The position numbers were made by a program, and so were the translations under genes. 64,000 nucleotides of DNA. Origin: Penelope pileata. Taxonomy: Eukaryota; Chordata; Aves; Galliformes; Cracidae. The notes under the pieces were generated by a model, which worked only from the letters and a program-made list of their open reading frames with translations, was not told the DNA's origin and ran no database searches. The DNA lies in contig WBMW01000582.1 of assembly GCA_013396635.1 (NCBI GenBank), positions 1,133,634-1,197,633 on the forward strand, in the 5' to 3' direction. Positions 48,837 to 61,800 of this stretch are shown here, piece after piece. The stretch's first letter is position 1. Each line of letters begins with the position of its first letter.

Positions 48837-51800
48837 GTCACGGCGGGGCGGGCGGATGAAGTTTGCATCGGTTCCGCGGCCCCCAACGCGCAGCAGATCT
48901 GCCCGGCGCCCAGCGGCACCGCGCCCGCGCTCACCCGGCGCTCCCCTCGACGGAGCCATTCGTTACCGCCGCCCTTCGAGGCTCGCGCCGGGAGGAACGA
49001 ACGCGGAAACGCTCCCAGACACCCTCCGCGCCCCCCGCATTGCCTCGGGGCCCAGCCGAGCGGACACCGCGGCAGCCNGCAGGTGCTCCCGTCCCGCCCC
49101 CGCCGCGCGGCCCTTTCTCCCCCCTGGGCCGAGGCTGCCGCGAGGTCGCTCGGAGACCGCTGCGGTGCGGCGGTGGAGGTACCTCCCGGGACGGGGACGG
49201 GGAGCGGCGGCCCTTCGTCCCTCGAGCGGGCGGAAAAGCCCCGCCCGCTGTACGTGTCGATGTGTTTCGTCCGAAGTCTCAGCGTACCGCTTACCTCGGG
49301 TTTAAACAAAGCGGTGCTCAAATTAAAACCAAACGAACAAAAAGGAAACTCCAGAACCCGCTCCGTCTTAGCAGCTCAGTGCGTATCTGCCCGTGCTCTG
49401 CGAGGTGTTAACAGGTGCGAGCGGGCAGAGCGCTGGGAGCGGGTCGGGGAGGGGTGGAAGCAGCGTGTTGGTTTCAACGAATGCTGCAGTCCTGTTCCTT
49501 GCCGGCTGCCGGCATGCGCTATTTAACCCCTGCTGGGGCGGCTGCTGCCAGCAGAAAGCCTTCAGCCACAAGTAAGCTTTCGGAGCTCGCAGAAGCGGGC
49601 ACGGCACCGGCTGTGCCGGGCAGGAAGCCGAGTGCGGGCACTGGGGAGGGAACCGGCAGCGCTGCGCGGGGGAACGTGAGCGTCTGCTCCTCTGCTCCCA
49701 ACGAAACGTGTGTGAACCCTGCTGTCCGCTCGGAGATAGCCTGCACCAGCCAGAGCGGGAGGCACGACCGGGCGCGTTCGCCGTAAACATTTCTCGGAGT
49801 TTATTTCAAACGAAGTGAGAACTCGATTCTCTCCCCGCCGCCCCGGCCCCGCTGTCCCAGGAACTCGAACTTCCTCCCACACGGAACCGGGCCGCCGTGC
49901 CCCCCCGTGCCGCTCTCCCGCCGGCGTCTCCTGTGCGGAGCCATTCCGGGCAGCTGCTGCGCGTGGCGGCAGCTTCTGTCAGCGTTTCCCTGCTCCTCCG
50001 GATCCCGGGGGCTTGTGAAGGAATCTCGGATTTGCAGCAGGCTCTTCCCAGCCCGAGCATCACCCGGGCAGGGAGCAGTGAACCCCGGAGATGCCAATGG
50101 CCGCTAGAACTGCCACGGGACGGGGGTCCCGGTGTGCTCGCTGTCGGCACAGCGGCGCTCAGTGCTTTTCCCAGCCCAGCGGTGATCACTCGATGACCCC
50201 CCCGTTCCCTTCTTGGTGCCGCCTCTCCCTCGGCCCTCTCCCTCCTCTCCGCCCGGGGACGGGTGCCGGGACCTACCCTGGGCTTAGCGAAGCCGACACG
50301 GCTGTATAGCCAGTGCGAGGGCACACAGTGCCAGGGAGACCTCCCTCACAGGGCCCGATGTCTCAGCAGTGTCACGGTGCAGTGAGGTCTCCCTGGGCTG
50401 TATTCCTCCAGAGGCTGAGGGAAAGGCAGGAGGGACAGGTAGGGGCTTCCACTTAATCTGAGAGGTTCGGGAAGTGCCTGCGCTGGGTGGCACAGGCTGT
50501 CCTCCCTGTGCAGCGCCACAGAACCTCTGTCCTCTGTGTAAAGAAAGGCTTTGTGCAGAGATCAGAAAGGACAGAAGAAGGTGCTGATTAAACTTTCATC
50601 CCTACATGCTGCTTGGCCTTGCGGTTCACTCAATGGGAAAATGCATTCACCCATCCTCACTGCAATCCTCCTTTCCCTCATTGTGACTTTTCTCTTTTCT
50701 CTGCTTCCCTTCATCTGCTGGGGGTTTGTGTTTCTCTTTTGCCCCTGTTCCCCTCAGTCCCATGGTGATTTCTATAAACTTTCTCCCCAAAGCCTGCTTG
50801 GTTCACCCATCAGAATGTTTTGCAGATTGATTTTTGGATGCCACCCTCACTTCCATGTTGCGGAGGTACCGAGAGATGCTTCGGTGACAGGGTTGCAGAC
50901 TGTGCACCTCGGGAAGGTTCCTGAGGCACAGCAGGAATGCTGGCACAGGACAGACCACCCGGTGCTGTGCTGGCGGGGCACAGGTGTGCAGCAAAAGGCT
51001 GCAGGCAGCTCAGCAGAGCCACTGTTCAGGGGCACCTCCGAGTGTGGCTCATGGCAAACAGCGCAGCAGAGGGCCCTTTCTTCTGACCCCCTGGGCTTGA
51101 TCTGTTAGCTCATGCCATTGCCCTAGTTAGGCTGCTTTATGTTACTTTTGTTTTAGTGTTTTTTTCTTTTTTTTCCTGAACTAATGGCTTGTTGGTAAAT
51201 CCAAACAGAAACATACTCACTTAGAAAACTGTGTAAAACAAATGAAAATATTGTAGCAAGAAGGAGAAAATAACTGAAAGGTGGAACCAGTGCCCAGAGC
51301 CGAGCCTCTAACACCTGACGCTCGATACCAGGAACCAGGACTGAGCACTGCCACACTGCCAGCTCTCCTTCACGCTGCTGAAGTGCTCCTTGGCAGCCTC
51401 CCAGCCCAAATCAGCCTTCCAGACACAGCTGAGGAGTTACTCCAGTGTAGGAGCCAGGCAGCCTCCCTTTGGAGGCAGAAAGTCTTCATGCCCCCAGACA
51501 TGTGCCAGAGCGCAGCAGAAGGCCAAGGCCCATGGGGCTACAGCAGGGTGGTGGAGGGGAAGGGGGTGAGCACCCTGTCTGGCATCGTGCAGCCATTGTG
51601 AGCCCCCCAGGAGGGCTGCTGCAGAGATCCACAACCACGGCCAGAGGCAGTGCAGGACTGTCCCCCAGTGCGCTTAGCTGGCATGCAGGTTTCTCCTTGA
51701 AGGGTTCGAGCACGGCAGCTAGCCAGCTGTTACTGGTAGGGAGCAGCCCCTCATCTGCTGTCAGTCTGTGCATTTTAGATTGGCAATTAATTTCATACCG

Positions 51801-51970
51801 TAACTGAAGTGTCCTGTGAGGAGAGACCAGGTGTGAATCTGTTTCCTCTCAGAGCTCCTTCACAAGGGACAGAGGAACAGTCAGCCACCTCTTGCCTGTG
51901 ATTGGAGTTTGGAGCTCTCCTCTGCCCAGCCCCTGCTCTGTGCTCTTCTGTCTTTTGTAGAGACCATCTT

Positions 51971-51996
51971 TGTAAGGTAAAATTGTAAGGTAAAAT
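51971..51996 (+). repeat. 13-bp tandem duplication abutting the hairpin
   Basis: The motif tgtaaggtaaaat occurs twice in a row and the second copy runs into the left arm of the inverted repeat. Confidence 0.85.
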
Positions 51997-52080
51997 CCAC
52001 AGTAACGAACTGACTTTTAATTTTCACAGAATTATGTGATTCTGTGAAAATTAAAAGTCAGTTTGTTACTGTGGATTTTA
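51991..52080. repeat. 42-bp inverted repeat with 6-nt loop
   Basis: Left arm 51991-52032 and right arm 52039-52080 pair at 41 of 42 positions around the loop tatgtg. The single mismatch becomes a G-U wobble in RNA from the + strand. Both outer ends are TA. The arms begin taaaatccacag and end ctgtggatttta. It could be a tiny palindromic DNA transposon remnant, a template-switch product or a hairpin RNA precursor. Confidence 0.92.
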
Positions 52081-54279
52081 GTGCTGCAGTCATATGAATC
52101 ATCTCATGTCTTTCACTGACACAAGGATAAAAATGAAGCTTAGGGACAAAATAAGAATAACAGGAAACATTAAATGAATTTTATACGTGAATGTTAGAAA
52201 GTGTAACACTTATTTCAGAAGGAGTTAATGACTGTGAATTCTTTCTTGGATACTTAGCTTGGGATAGCATGAAGATCTTTGTTAGCTGAGAGGTGTTTTT
52301 ATAAGCATTTTGCAAACCTTCTTTGTGTGTGCAAACATTGAGGTCTCTTAAATATAGGGCCCCACATCTGTCTGCTGCACATTCGCTCTTCTGTTTCACT
52401 TTGGACAGCAACAGTGTTGTGAACAGGAGCAAACTGCCAGTCGGATCTTTTTCTTGCATTGGGAGCTGGGGATGCTGATCTTTGGGATGAGACCCAAGGC
52501 ATACTTCCACGCATTTCAAATCCTGTTTCGACAGCTAGCGCTTCTAGTCTGGGGGTTCATCCATCTGTTCAGTCAAGAAGCCAGAGGTGTTGCATCCCAT
52601 TTTGGAGATACACACTTCTTAGAGAAACACACAGCTTTGGGTAAGTGAGGTGCATTTTTCTGCTTCATAGAGACGTTATGTTAATCCTGAATGGGAAGTG
52701 CCCAGTTGGAGCCTGCCTGTAGTCATATGGCTGTTGTTGAACGTGTGGCTTCTGTTATTTCTGGCTCTGTAATTGGTGAACATGCTGTTCCTTCCACTTC
52801 CTTTGGTAATGGTCATCTGCACATTTTGAGGGTAATCCAGGGCACCACACACACCCCTCTGCAGCCATTCTTAAAAAATGAATTATTTGTCTTTCCTTCG
52901 TGCACACTTATCTATGCACACGGTATTTATAGTGCTTTGTGAATGGAAAATATATTTACTGATTGAGAAAAATGAAGGTACAGTGAATTCAGTTTATCCA
53001 CTTTAACCCCTTATATTTGGAGCAAATGGAACAAACAGGTCAGAATCTGAACCTTTTACCTTTTGGACTGTTACCTTTTCTCTTGATAGCTGTGATACGT
53101 GAAGAAAAAAGAAATAAGTTAGAAATATTTGTAAATGCATTTTTTACATGTTGCCGCTCTGACAGGCAGAAGTGTATCATTGGTGGATTGCCTGAAGTCA
53201 GGATCATAATCACTTGTAACTCTTTTACTTTTCATTGGGATTTTGAATGTAACAAACTAATGGAAGTCTAATCCAGCTGTAGTTTATTCATGGAGAGCAA
53301 AAAACCACCTAATTACTGGGATGAGATTTCATCGTCCATAAAGTTGGGTGAAGAGAGGCACTTACCAATTTCTAGAAAGAACAGTTGTTTAAACACTTAA
53401 CTATCAGAACCTTTTGTGTAGAATATTTTATCAAACTCTTAGTAACAAGTAAACAGCTTTATGATGGTGTCTGCTTTTTTTTTTTGGAGTTGAATTAGTA
53501 CTCATCTCCAGCAAAAGCTGTATTTTTCTCCCTCATTACTTTCCTAGCCCCTCAGGTTTTTCTTTTCCCCCAGGTTTTTCTTTTCTTACCATGGGAAATC
53601 CCTGCCACAATACTGATTTGCCCAACCTCCAAGCTGTGCACACAGACAAACGCAGTCACTCCCGTCACTGTACCTCACCCTCAGTCAGGTTTGTCCCTTG
53701 CTCTGCTAGGGCAGAGGACTGCAGGGCAGCCACAAATCAGAGGGCAAACACAAAGATGCCACCTGACAAGGCTGTGTGAAGGGGTGGTTTCCTTGAAGTA
53801 TAGTGGTTGTGGTAGCTGTGTATAGACAGAGGCTAATTGTTGTTGAAATACATGGCTGCCTTTGGCAGCAAAACGTTTTTCAGGGGAGTGTTTGATAGGA
53901 AAACTATCTGTATTTTAAGCTCCTCTGAGGTAGTGCTACAGACTTTCCACGTTGAATGCTGTCTGATCAGTCTTGTGCTGTGTTTTGCCTTCTGTGAGGC
54001 TGCTCTTTGTCAAGAAGTGTGTGCGAGGAGCAAGCAGCTCCGTGTATGGGTTGGCATAAGCATGGACTCGCCAGCTCTCTTTTGAAAGAACAAAAACTTG
54101 AAAGGAGAGGGAAAACAATCTACTGGCTTCTACTCATGCCACCTTCAGTTAACTAACAGGGGTGATTTATTGTCTGAAGAGTATTCAGTATAGTGTTGGA
54201 GTAAAGAATTAATTTCTTCAAAACTTGTTCAAGTGAGCAGTAGCCGTGAGCCATTGGAGATTTCTGCATTAGTCTCTGC

Positions 54280-54395
54280 TGTTTTCACTGGCTTTTATTT
54301 CCTTCTTTTAACACTGTATTCTCTCTTGGTAAATGGATCTTAAAAACTCATTCAGATCACAAAATCAAAAGAGAGGAAATACTTTTCTCCTCCAA
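54280..54395 (+). repeat. Diverged local direct repeat, copy 1
   Basis: It shares blocks with 54820-54942, including attcagatca, atcaaaagagaggaaata and tt.acactgt, at a fixed offset of 547 bp across the core, with one small indel upstream. It may derive from an old repeat. Confidence 0.6.
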
Positions 54396-54819
54396 AAAAT
54401 CAGAGACTAAAGGATGGAAGAAACAATGCTTCTTTTATCTTACAAAAGACATACTGAATGATGAATACGTATTTTCATTTTCACAAAAAGTGAAAACTTT
54501 TTTTTCCCTGTCTGCTATTAATAGTTTGACAGAAACATGAAATATCTGAAGATAAAAAGCAGTGCAGAAATTAGGGGAATTCTTAAAAACAGGTGTTGCT
54601 GCAACCCCTTGCAATAGAAATTAAGGGTACTTCTTCCACATTCTCCAAATCCTGTGTTTTTTTGCAGGACTGCAACCTGACTGCAGAGTTCAGAATATTT
54701 GGGAAATATCTTAATAGTAATACGGGTTATGAAAATGTTTACCTTGATGTCTCTGAGACTCATACCCTGTAAAGAAGTATTTAAAGGCCTTAAGCTTTGT
54801 ACACTTTGTTCTCGGATTT

Positions 54820-54942
54820 TTGTTTTAGTTCCTTCTGGTTTTATTGAGATTTATTTCCCTTTTGACACTGTTGTCTATGTTGGCTCTTAAAATCTTATTC
54901 AGATCATGATATCAAAAGAGAGGAAATATTTTCTTGCGTCTT
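54820..54942 (+). repeat. Diverged local direct repeat, copy 2
   Basis: This is the partner of 54280-54395. The best conserved part is atcaaaagagaggaaatatt at 54911-54930. Confidence 0.6.
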
Positions 54943-57900
54943 CCAGCTTGGCAGGAGGACCGGTTAATTCTTCAAATGTGGATGTGGCATGGGATTTGAA
55001 GTTCTTGTTTTATTACCTCAAGTTTTGTCAGTATTTATTCTCTCTGAATTATATGTTTATTTCTATATATCATGACTTCTGTGATGTAGGTCATTTCTTT
55101 TTATAGTAACAATTCTATAATAAATTGTTTTTAGTTAGAAGAGTAAACAGTAGATTCTTGGTTCACACCTGAAATAAAATTTGAAGTATTTTATTTGCAT
55201 TTAGTCCCAAGTTGATTGTTTTCACACCAAATATTTAATTAAAAATAGAATTCTGAGTTGAAAATATATAATTGTCTTTTGAAAACATCAATAAAAATCT
55301 GTTTTTCTGAAATGAAACATCTGACTTTCACATATTCTGATTTTTAGTTAAGTATACTACTTGTAGTTAAAACTAGAACGTCGGAATCTTTTCAGCAGGT
55401 TTAAGCTTACTTTGGAGAACATCTCCCTACAGTTCTGTTTTCTGAATATTTCACTATTGATAAAAATTGAAGTTGTTAAATTAAAATACAGCTGTTTCTG
55501 TAGTTTCATGCATTTGCTTCTGTCTGTGACATAAGTGCAGTAAGAAATGTTTTACGTGTATTATGCAGTTGGTGATTCTAATACCAAATATTAAAACTCT
55601 GCTTAAAAACTCAGCGTATGTGAAGCTGTCGGTATTTCTCAAGGTGTGTGTAAATATGAATGTAAAAGGAGAAAAAAACATGCAATAGACAGAAAAATAT
55701 GGATGAAGTGTGAAGAACATAGGGATAAATCAGTAAGCAGCCCCTGAGGAAGACTTAGGGCCCCCTGGTGCGTGCCCCTTCAGCCTCACTGTGGGAGGTT
55801 GAACTTCCCCACGCAGACAGGCTGCGGGGTTTGGGACTTGGGGACTTTTGTGCTCCGTCTGCAAGGCAGGCCAGCACTGCACCAGCGCTGGGGAAACCAC
55901 TCTGCTTCTGTGCTGGACTGTGGGGCTGGAAGGAGAAGCTTTGGTCAGCCATATTTGAAAGGTAAATGGAGAGCGTGGCCTGGTAGGCAGGTGACAGCAC
56001 GACAGTTCTTGACTGACACCAGGTCTCTCACCGAGGGCAGCCCTGAGCCACTGGGAACTTTGAATAGGGTTGGATCCCAGAGGGTTGTTAGCAAGGAGGT
56101 GAACGATCCGTGCAAATAGATTCATCTGTAGTTAACACTTGTGGGACTCAAGAGTCCACAAAGCCAGGTACTTTTTGTTTTTCAGCTGTCAGTGGCGGGC
56201 GTGGCGGTCCTGCGTTTTTCTCCATGGATTTGGCCCGCCAAGTTATCTGCTTTTATTAGCAGCAGTCGATCTCCTCATAATGAGGTGAGCACATTACAGC
56301 TTTGTCAAATTTCTGCCCAAGAACAGTACTTCACGTTCAGATTTTCTGTTTATATCACCCCGTATCACACAAAGAGCTGCTGCATTCCTCAGGAGTTGAT
56401 TTATTGCAAGCGTTTCTTGCTGAGATGGTTGTTATTTTTCGTGGATATGCTTATCTTTTAACGTTTACAAAGGAGGATGACTTTGCATTCTCTTTTTATT
56501 TGTAATACAACAATTTGATTTACATTACTTTGTTAATTCAAGTTAAGCGTCTTCCAGGAAACAATGCTAAAGGATTTTTTAAATATACTTTTTTAATGGT
56601 TCTGATTTGAAAGGAGTAAAATGCCTACAATTTCTTAAAAGAACATTTGTAGGAGGTCCATTCTTCAGTTTTATAAACATTTTTTCACCTCAGTACAGCC
56701 CACAAGACCTGGGATAAGGCCAACGTAGACCAAAAACAAAGTCGGCTGATACATGTGCAGAGCTTAAGGCCAATGTAAATGCATCGATGAAATGTATGTG
56801 GATGAAAAAACTAGGGAAAACAGTTTTGAGAAGACCACCAACAAACAGAGCACACATGAACGCTTCATTTTTGTATTTGAAGGAGAATCATTGCAGAGAT
56901 ATCTGGATAATTTTATTTGTAGATTGTCATTTACTTTATGACAGGAGAGAAAATGGTGATTTATTGCCACTGTCATGTCTGGTAGAAATGTAAAGAATAA
57001 ACAATTGTGATAAACAGGAACACACTTTTTTAAAAACAAAACAAAACAGGTTTTCATAAGGGAAGCATTGTTAGAACACAGTTATCAGAGCACTAGAAAT
57101 GCATATTTAAATGTATGATATTACGTTGTGATACATCTCTGAAGAAATGTTTAGTCATTTTGCAAATGCTGGAAGCATTTCCTCAGCTACACTCATGAAA
57201 TGCATTTAAGCTACCACTGTGAATGCTCTGCTTTGTCAGAAGATTTTAATAATGCAGAAGGTGCATGAAATATATTCCAAATGTAAGAAAAAACCACTTC
57301 CCTCTGGTAGGTAGAAAACGAAAAAGTGCCAGTGAAAGACCCATAGTCACTTTTGTGTGTCATTCTGAGGTTCCTGAGAGTAAGCACTGCTCTGTGTTAG
57401 CAAAGGTCGCAGATTTGACTATTTATTAGCATTAATACTGTAGTCCAACTTTCAAACAGAAATGTCACGCTAATGCCAGCGTTTATTGGTATCTGGCAGA
57501 CTTCGGAGACAGTGAGTCCTTGCTCTTTCAAAATCAAACACTATATGAAGCAATTCTTTCCCCAAAGTGGGATTTGATCGCATTGTCACATCTGGCATAT
57601 TCAAAGCCACATGTGACTGTTTTTTTCCATGGTTCCAAGAGAAAAAAGCTCAATTGCAAAACAAAAACAAAAAAAACCAACCTAGCAAACAACCTCCCTT
57701 AACAACCCCAGCTCCAAAAAATATATTTTGCTGCCATTGCCCCTCAGTTGCCAGATTCCCTGTTCTGTCCTCTCTTGTTAGAGACAATGCTTTCTTTTCA
57801 TTTTGAATAACGAGATACATTTTCAACGTTTTTTTAATAATGACCAACCACTGATTTAGTTAAAATTCTCAATGAAATTTTAATGGTAATTTTGCATTCA

Positions 57901-58848
57901 ACTATCATAAGAAATTCAAAATCTAAGCTGGGATAATTTCCTAGGTACGTATGTAATGCAGAATTGGCTCACTAGGAAACCATCACTGTTTATGAGATCA
58001 TTTTGCTGGTTGCTGAAGAAAATAGAATATATAGTGTATCTTATGGTCTAAGTTTAGCCACATATTTCAGATACAATATAAACCCCCAATACTGTAAAGC
58101 CTGTTGAAGGAAACATGCTAATTGTGATGCACATGCATACCATTGGCAGATAGAAGTTGTAATGATTGAAATGGAATTGATGACTAATATTTTCTGAGGA
58201 ATATTCATCACCACCTTATTTTGGCCTGCAAGTTTATCTGATAATTTAGAAGTTAATCACCTTTGACTTTCTCTGCAGTTAATACAGAAGACAAAGTCAC
58301 AGTAACAGTCTTATTCAGATGTGCTTCAGTGGAAACAGGGAAAACAAGCTTTTTGTTTTTTTTTTATCTTGGGAACCCCTCACCAATGTGGCTAATAGCT
58401 GACAGAGGGAAGAAGGTGGCTTAGGAGATGCCTAAGTAAATGCCTTTACTGGTCTCGTGCCTGTGACCCTGTTTGTTGTTTCCTACCATCCCTGTAGGTA
58501 ACCCTGGGGTCCTGTTCTGCCGTGAATATCCTGTCTCCACAGCTGGTGAGAAACAGAGCATGGATTTCCACTGTGTGTAAATACTACCACCACATACCAC
58601 TGTGTATGTGAATGGTGGAAAAGGCAGCTCAATGTGTGAGATGACCTGTTGCACTGAGAGCTGAAATCAGGGTGGTGGTATAGCATTGGCCAGATGACAC
58701 TTCTTGTATGCTGGGGATAGATCAGGTGATAGAGGGTTAAGGAGCAGGCAGGAAAATGAAAGATGAATTTACAGATCTTGGGGTATCATACGTGTAATGG
58801 CAGATTGGAGAAAGTAAAGGTATACACATGTATTTTTTTTTAATATAA

Positions 58849-58874
58849 ATATATGTGTATATATACACATATAT
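58849..58874. repeat. 26-bp perfect AT-rich palindrome
   Basis: A self-complementary TATATGTGTATA/TATACACATATA sequence lies in a longer TA/CA-rich tract. It is likely microsatellite-derived. Confidence 0.85.
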
Positions 58875-61800
58875 AGACGCACTTATAAAGTCTGGAAACT
58901 ACAAGGGTAAATATTTTATGAGTTAGCAGAAGGGTTTCAGCATGTTAATTTTAAGGATAAGAGAGCAAATAGCATGCAGTGAAAATGTTAGCCCTGAGAA
59001 CTTCAGGGGCAAAAGAATTTTTGAAATGCTAGCATTGTAGATCAGTTACTACAAACTTTTGCTGGAACCCCATTTGGTTGTAGATGTAATTTTTTATGTC
59101 TGATATTGCTGTGGTAACAAGATGTCACCAGGAGTTCGGAAAGAAAAACAGTGAACTGCTGGCAGTGAGGATGAGACCTAGTGAGGAAAGAACAGAAAAA
59201 GGAAAAGGCAGAGACTAAGGTGCTGAAAAAAGATGGCAAGTGAGATATGGAGGGAGAGAAAAGTCAGGAGAGAGAACCAGCTGAATAGGATGTATTTATT
59301 CTTTCTGCTGCGTACTTATCATTCGAAGTGTCAAACTTAACTCTGCTCTCCTGAAATGCCTTAATGCTTTTGTCCAGCCAGGAGTTACAGAAAGGAGTAG
59401 GCAGAGGTGGTCAATATTTATTGGCTTAACTGAAGGGTAATATTATTAAGAAGGCAGAAGGTTTTCAGCTACATGGCAGCGAATCAGGATTAAAGAAAAC
59501 CCCCCAAATCCTCTGTGGCTGAAATGTCAATTTCACATCAGTCTCAGAGGCTGAGTTGTGAAAGCATTAAAAGCCATCTAAAAATAGAGATTATAGTAGC
59601 TAATATTGACATTCTGTTCAGGTGCAGAAACACCATTTGAACTGCTTGTTCTCACAGCTGGATTTTGCAGCCTGTCGTTCTTCAGACAGGCACTCAGAGA
59701 ACTTACGAGTACTGAAAAACGCATGGAAGAGATGAAAGAAAGGCCACTCCTAGGATGAGGGTTTTTCTCTCACTGCTGTTCCCTGACTTTTGAAACTCTC
59801 TTTATTAAAAAAACTTCTCATAGCACCTAGTTCCCAGGAGTATGGAGAAGGAAATTGCTTCTGAGAAGAGGGATAACACTCATCTATCAAGAAACAAATG
59901 AGAGAATTTCTTAAAATGTTTTATCTCCCTCCTTCGGTGTTTGTTCAGAGCATACACACTTATGCAAGTGCATGCACACCTCTTCAGTCTCTGTGGATGG
60001 ATGGACAATGATAAGTCTTAAGAAAAGCATCTCTCTACAGTTTTTCGGAGCTATGCCTCTCTGTTCCTAATGGAAAGTGGCTTCGTGTGTGTGTGTGTGG
60101 CTTTGACTGAGTCTTTTAGAAGTGTGGTTCAGTGAATTATGCTGAGAGGATAGAGAAAATGAGGAAAATAATTATTTAAAGTTGCAAAATATCTTCTCTG
60201 TATGTATATTCAGCTGCAGGGACACAGAAAGGAAAAGTATTTTAATGGTTTTTAAGCATTTTGAAATGTCATTGTTCTTCTTGGGTATGACAGAAAGACC
60301 TGTATTCTCTCTGCATCATGTATCTTACACATAATTGTTAGACAAGGATGTCATTTCACAATACTCTGCCTTTAGGGGCAAAGCCAGATTAAAGGACTCT
60401 GTGTTTTCCCCTACCATGCTGCTGGCAACATGTTATCCTGTTCAACACCCCCCGCCCCCCACATAATGGTTTGTGAGGCCATGCCGACATGATCTGAAGG
60501 GATCCAGGTTAAAAATAACTCCTCAAAAGGGTTATTTTCAGCGATCTGGCCTACCCTGTGCTCCCACAAACAGCTGTTGTGGCATAACTGAGGGAAGGAT
60601 GCTGCTGTGGAAAAGCCAGGACCATGCAGCCGGAGGTGGGAGAACAGCTGAAGCCCATGTGTTGTTTTCCTGTGCCAGTAATCCAACAGCAGGATGGGCT
60701 CTGCTGTCACCTTTGAAAATATGGCTTTAATCCAATCCTTGCTTAAAGCAATAGGCTTCTTGAGCCTGGTCCTAATCAGGGGCACTGAGAAGGTGGTCTT
60801 TCCCTCACCTTTACTCACTAAAACTGCAAAGTTTGGTTGATGTTGTTTTTTTTTTCTCTGAGAATGCTTTGCTGCATATTTCCTAATTAATAATTCCACA
60901 GTTATCTCACGTGAACCACTCTTTTCCATATTTGGTATTGGATTGTTTGTGCTGGTTGCATATTCTCATGTAAAATCAGAAATCTGAGATAAAAAGTGAG
61001 CAATTGAGGATGTTCGGCCATCATCTCCCACAAAATTCACTTCTGATTCGAGTGCACAACTAAAGCAGATATCTTTAAAAAATAATACAAGGTTTTGGGT
61101 ATGTTTAAAATATTTTGAATCTCAGCCGTGAGTTGTTTTACATCAGTGATTTTTTTTTTCTGTTTCTGAATCAGAAAATTGACTAGATAGAAAGAAGCTC
61201 TGTGTTTTTTTGGCACATTCATTCAGTCACTTTTATATTAACTGAATCTGTTTTTTGAAATATTCTCTTGAGCTAGGACTCATGTCTTGCATGTCTCAAG
61301 TGTCACATGACAGTACTTCCATAAGTATTGAAATTAGAAATAATTATGGATATTCCATTTTGGCTGGGAATAGAAGGCTTGCAAAGGCGCGTGGGAACGG
61401 GAAACTTGAATTCACGCAGTTTGAATGGGCGCTTAGTAAGCAGTGTGTACCCTCCAACATGACTGGCTAGACAGATCTAGAAACCACTGTACAAATCAAA
61501 AGAAATAAGTAGAGGGAGATGTATCTCATTTCAAAACATTAAAATGTATGTTGTCTTCTATTTTTCCCTGCTAACTCAGTAGTTTAATATGAAGATGCTG
61601 ATTGCATTAATCTGTTGTAAATTAAAAACTGCCATAATTTCCAAATCTTTTCCCTGTCCCATAGCCCTTTGGTCTGGACCACAACTGTATTCATTCTCAA
61701 ACTTCAGTAAGCGAATCTACTGTCTGCCCTTTATCTGCTGTAAGGGAGGAAGCTGTGGTCTTTCACAGGCTCGTCCAGCACGTGGACCCAGAGGAGTGCC

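Larger units (their letters stand above)
48000..50330. promoter_or_regulatory. COCH: CpG island, COCH promoter region
   Basis: About 2.3 kb is very rich in CpG, with GC boxes (ccgccc, gggcgg) throughout. The COCH start codon lies inside it, so it should hold the COCH promoter and noncoding first exon on the minus strand. Donor-like sites on both strands (minus gtgagt at 48091-48086; plus gtaagc at 49572) leave room for a divergent transcript. Single N at 48360, 48648 and 49078 and an internal duplication show that the order is not reliable. Confidence 0.75.

Noticed and set aside
48536..49321. 261-codon minus-strand open frame in the CpG island
   Set aside because: It spans assembly breaks, has GC-driven composition and shows no domain.
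48330..49526. 398-codon open frame through the CpG island
   Set aside because: It crosses N at 48360, 48648 and 49078 and a duplicated segment, and is Ala/Arg/Pro/Gly-rich from GC composition. It is an artefact.
55755..56125. GC-richer patch with frames on both strands
   Set aside because: No domain, no clear exon pair and no preferred strand; left as intergenic.
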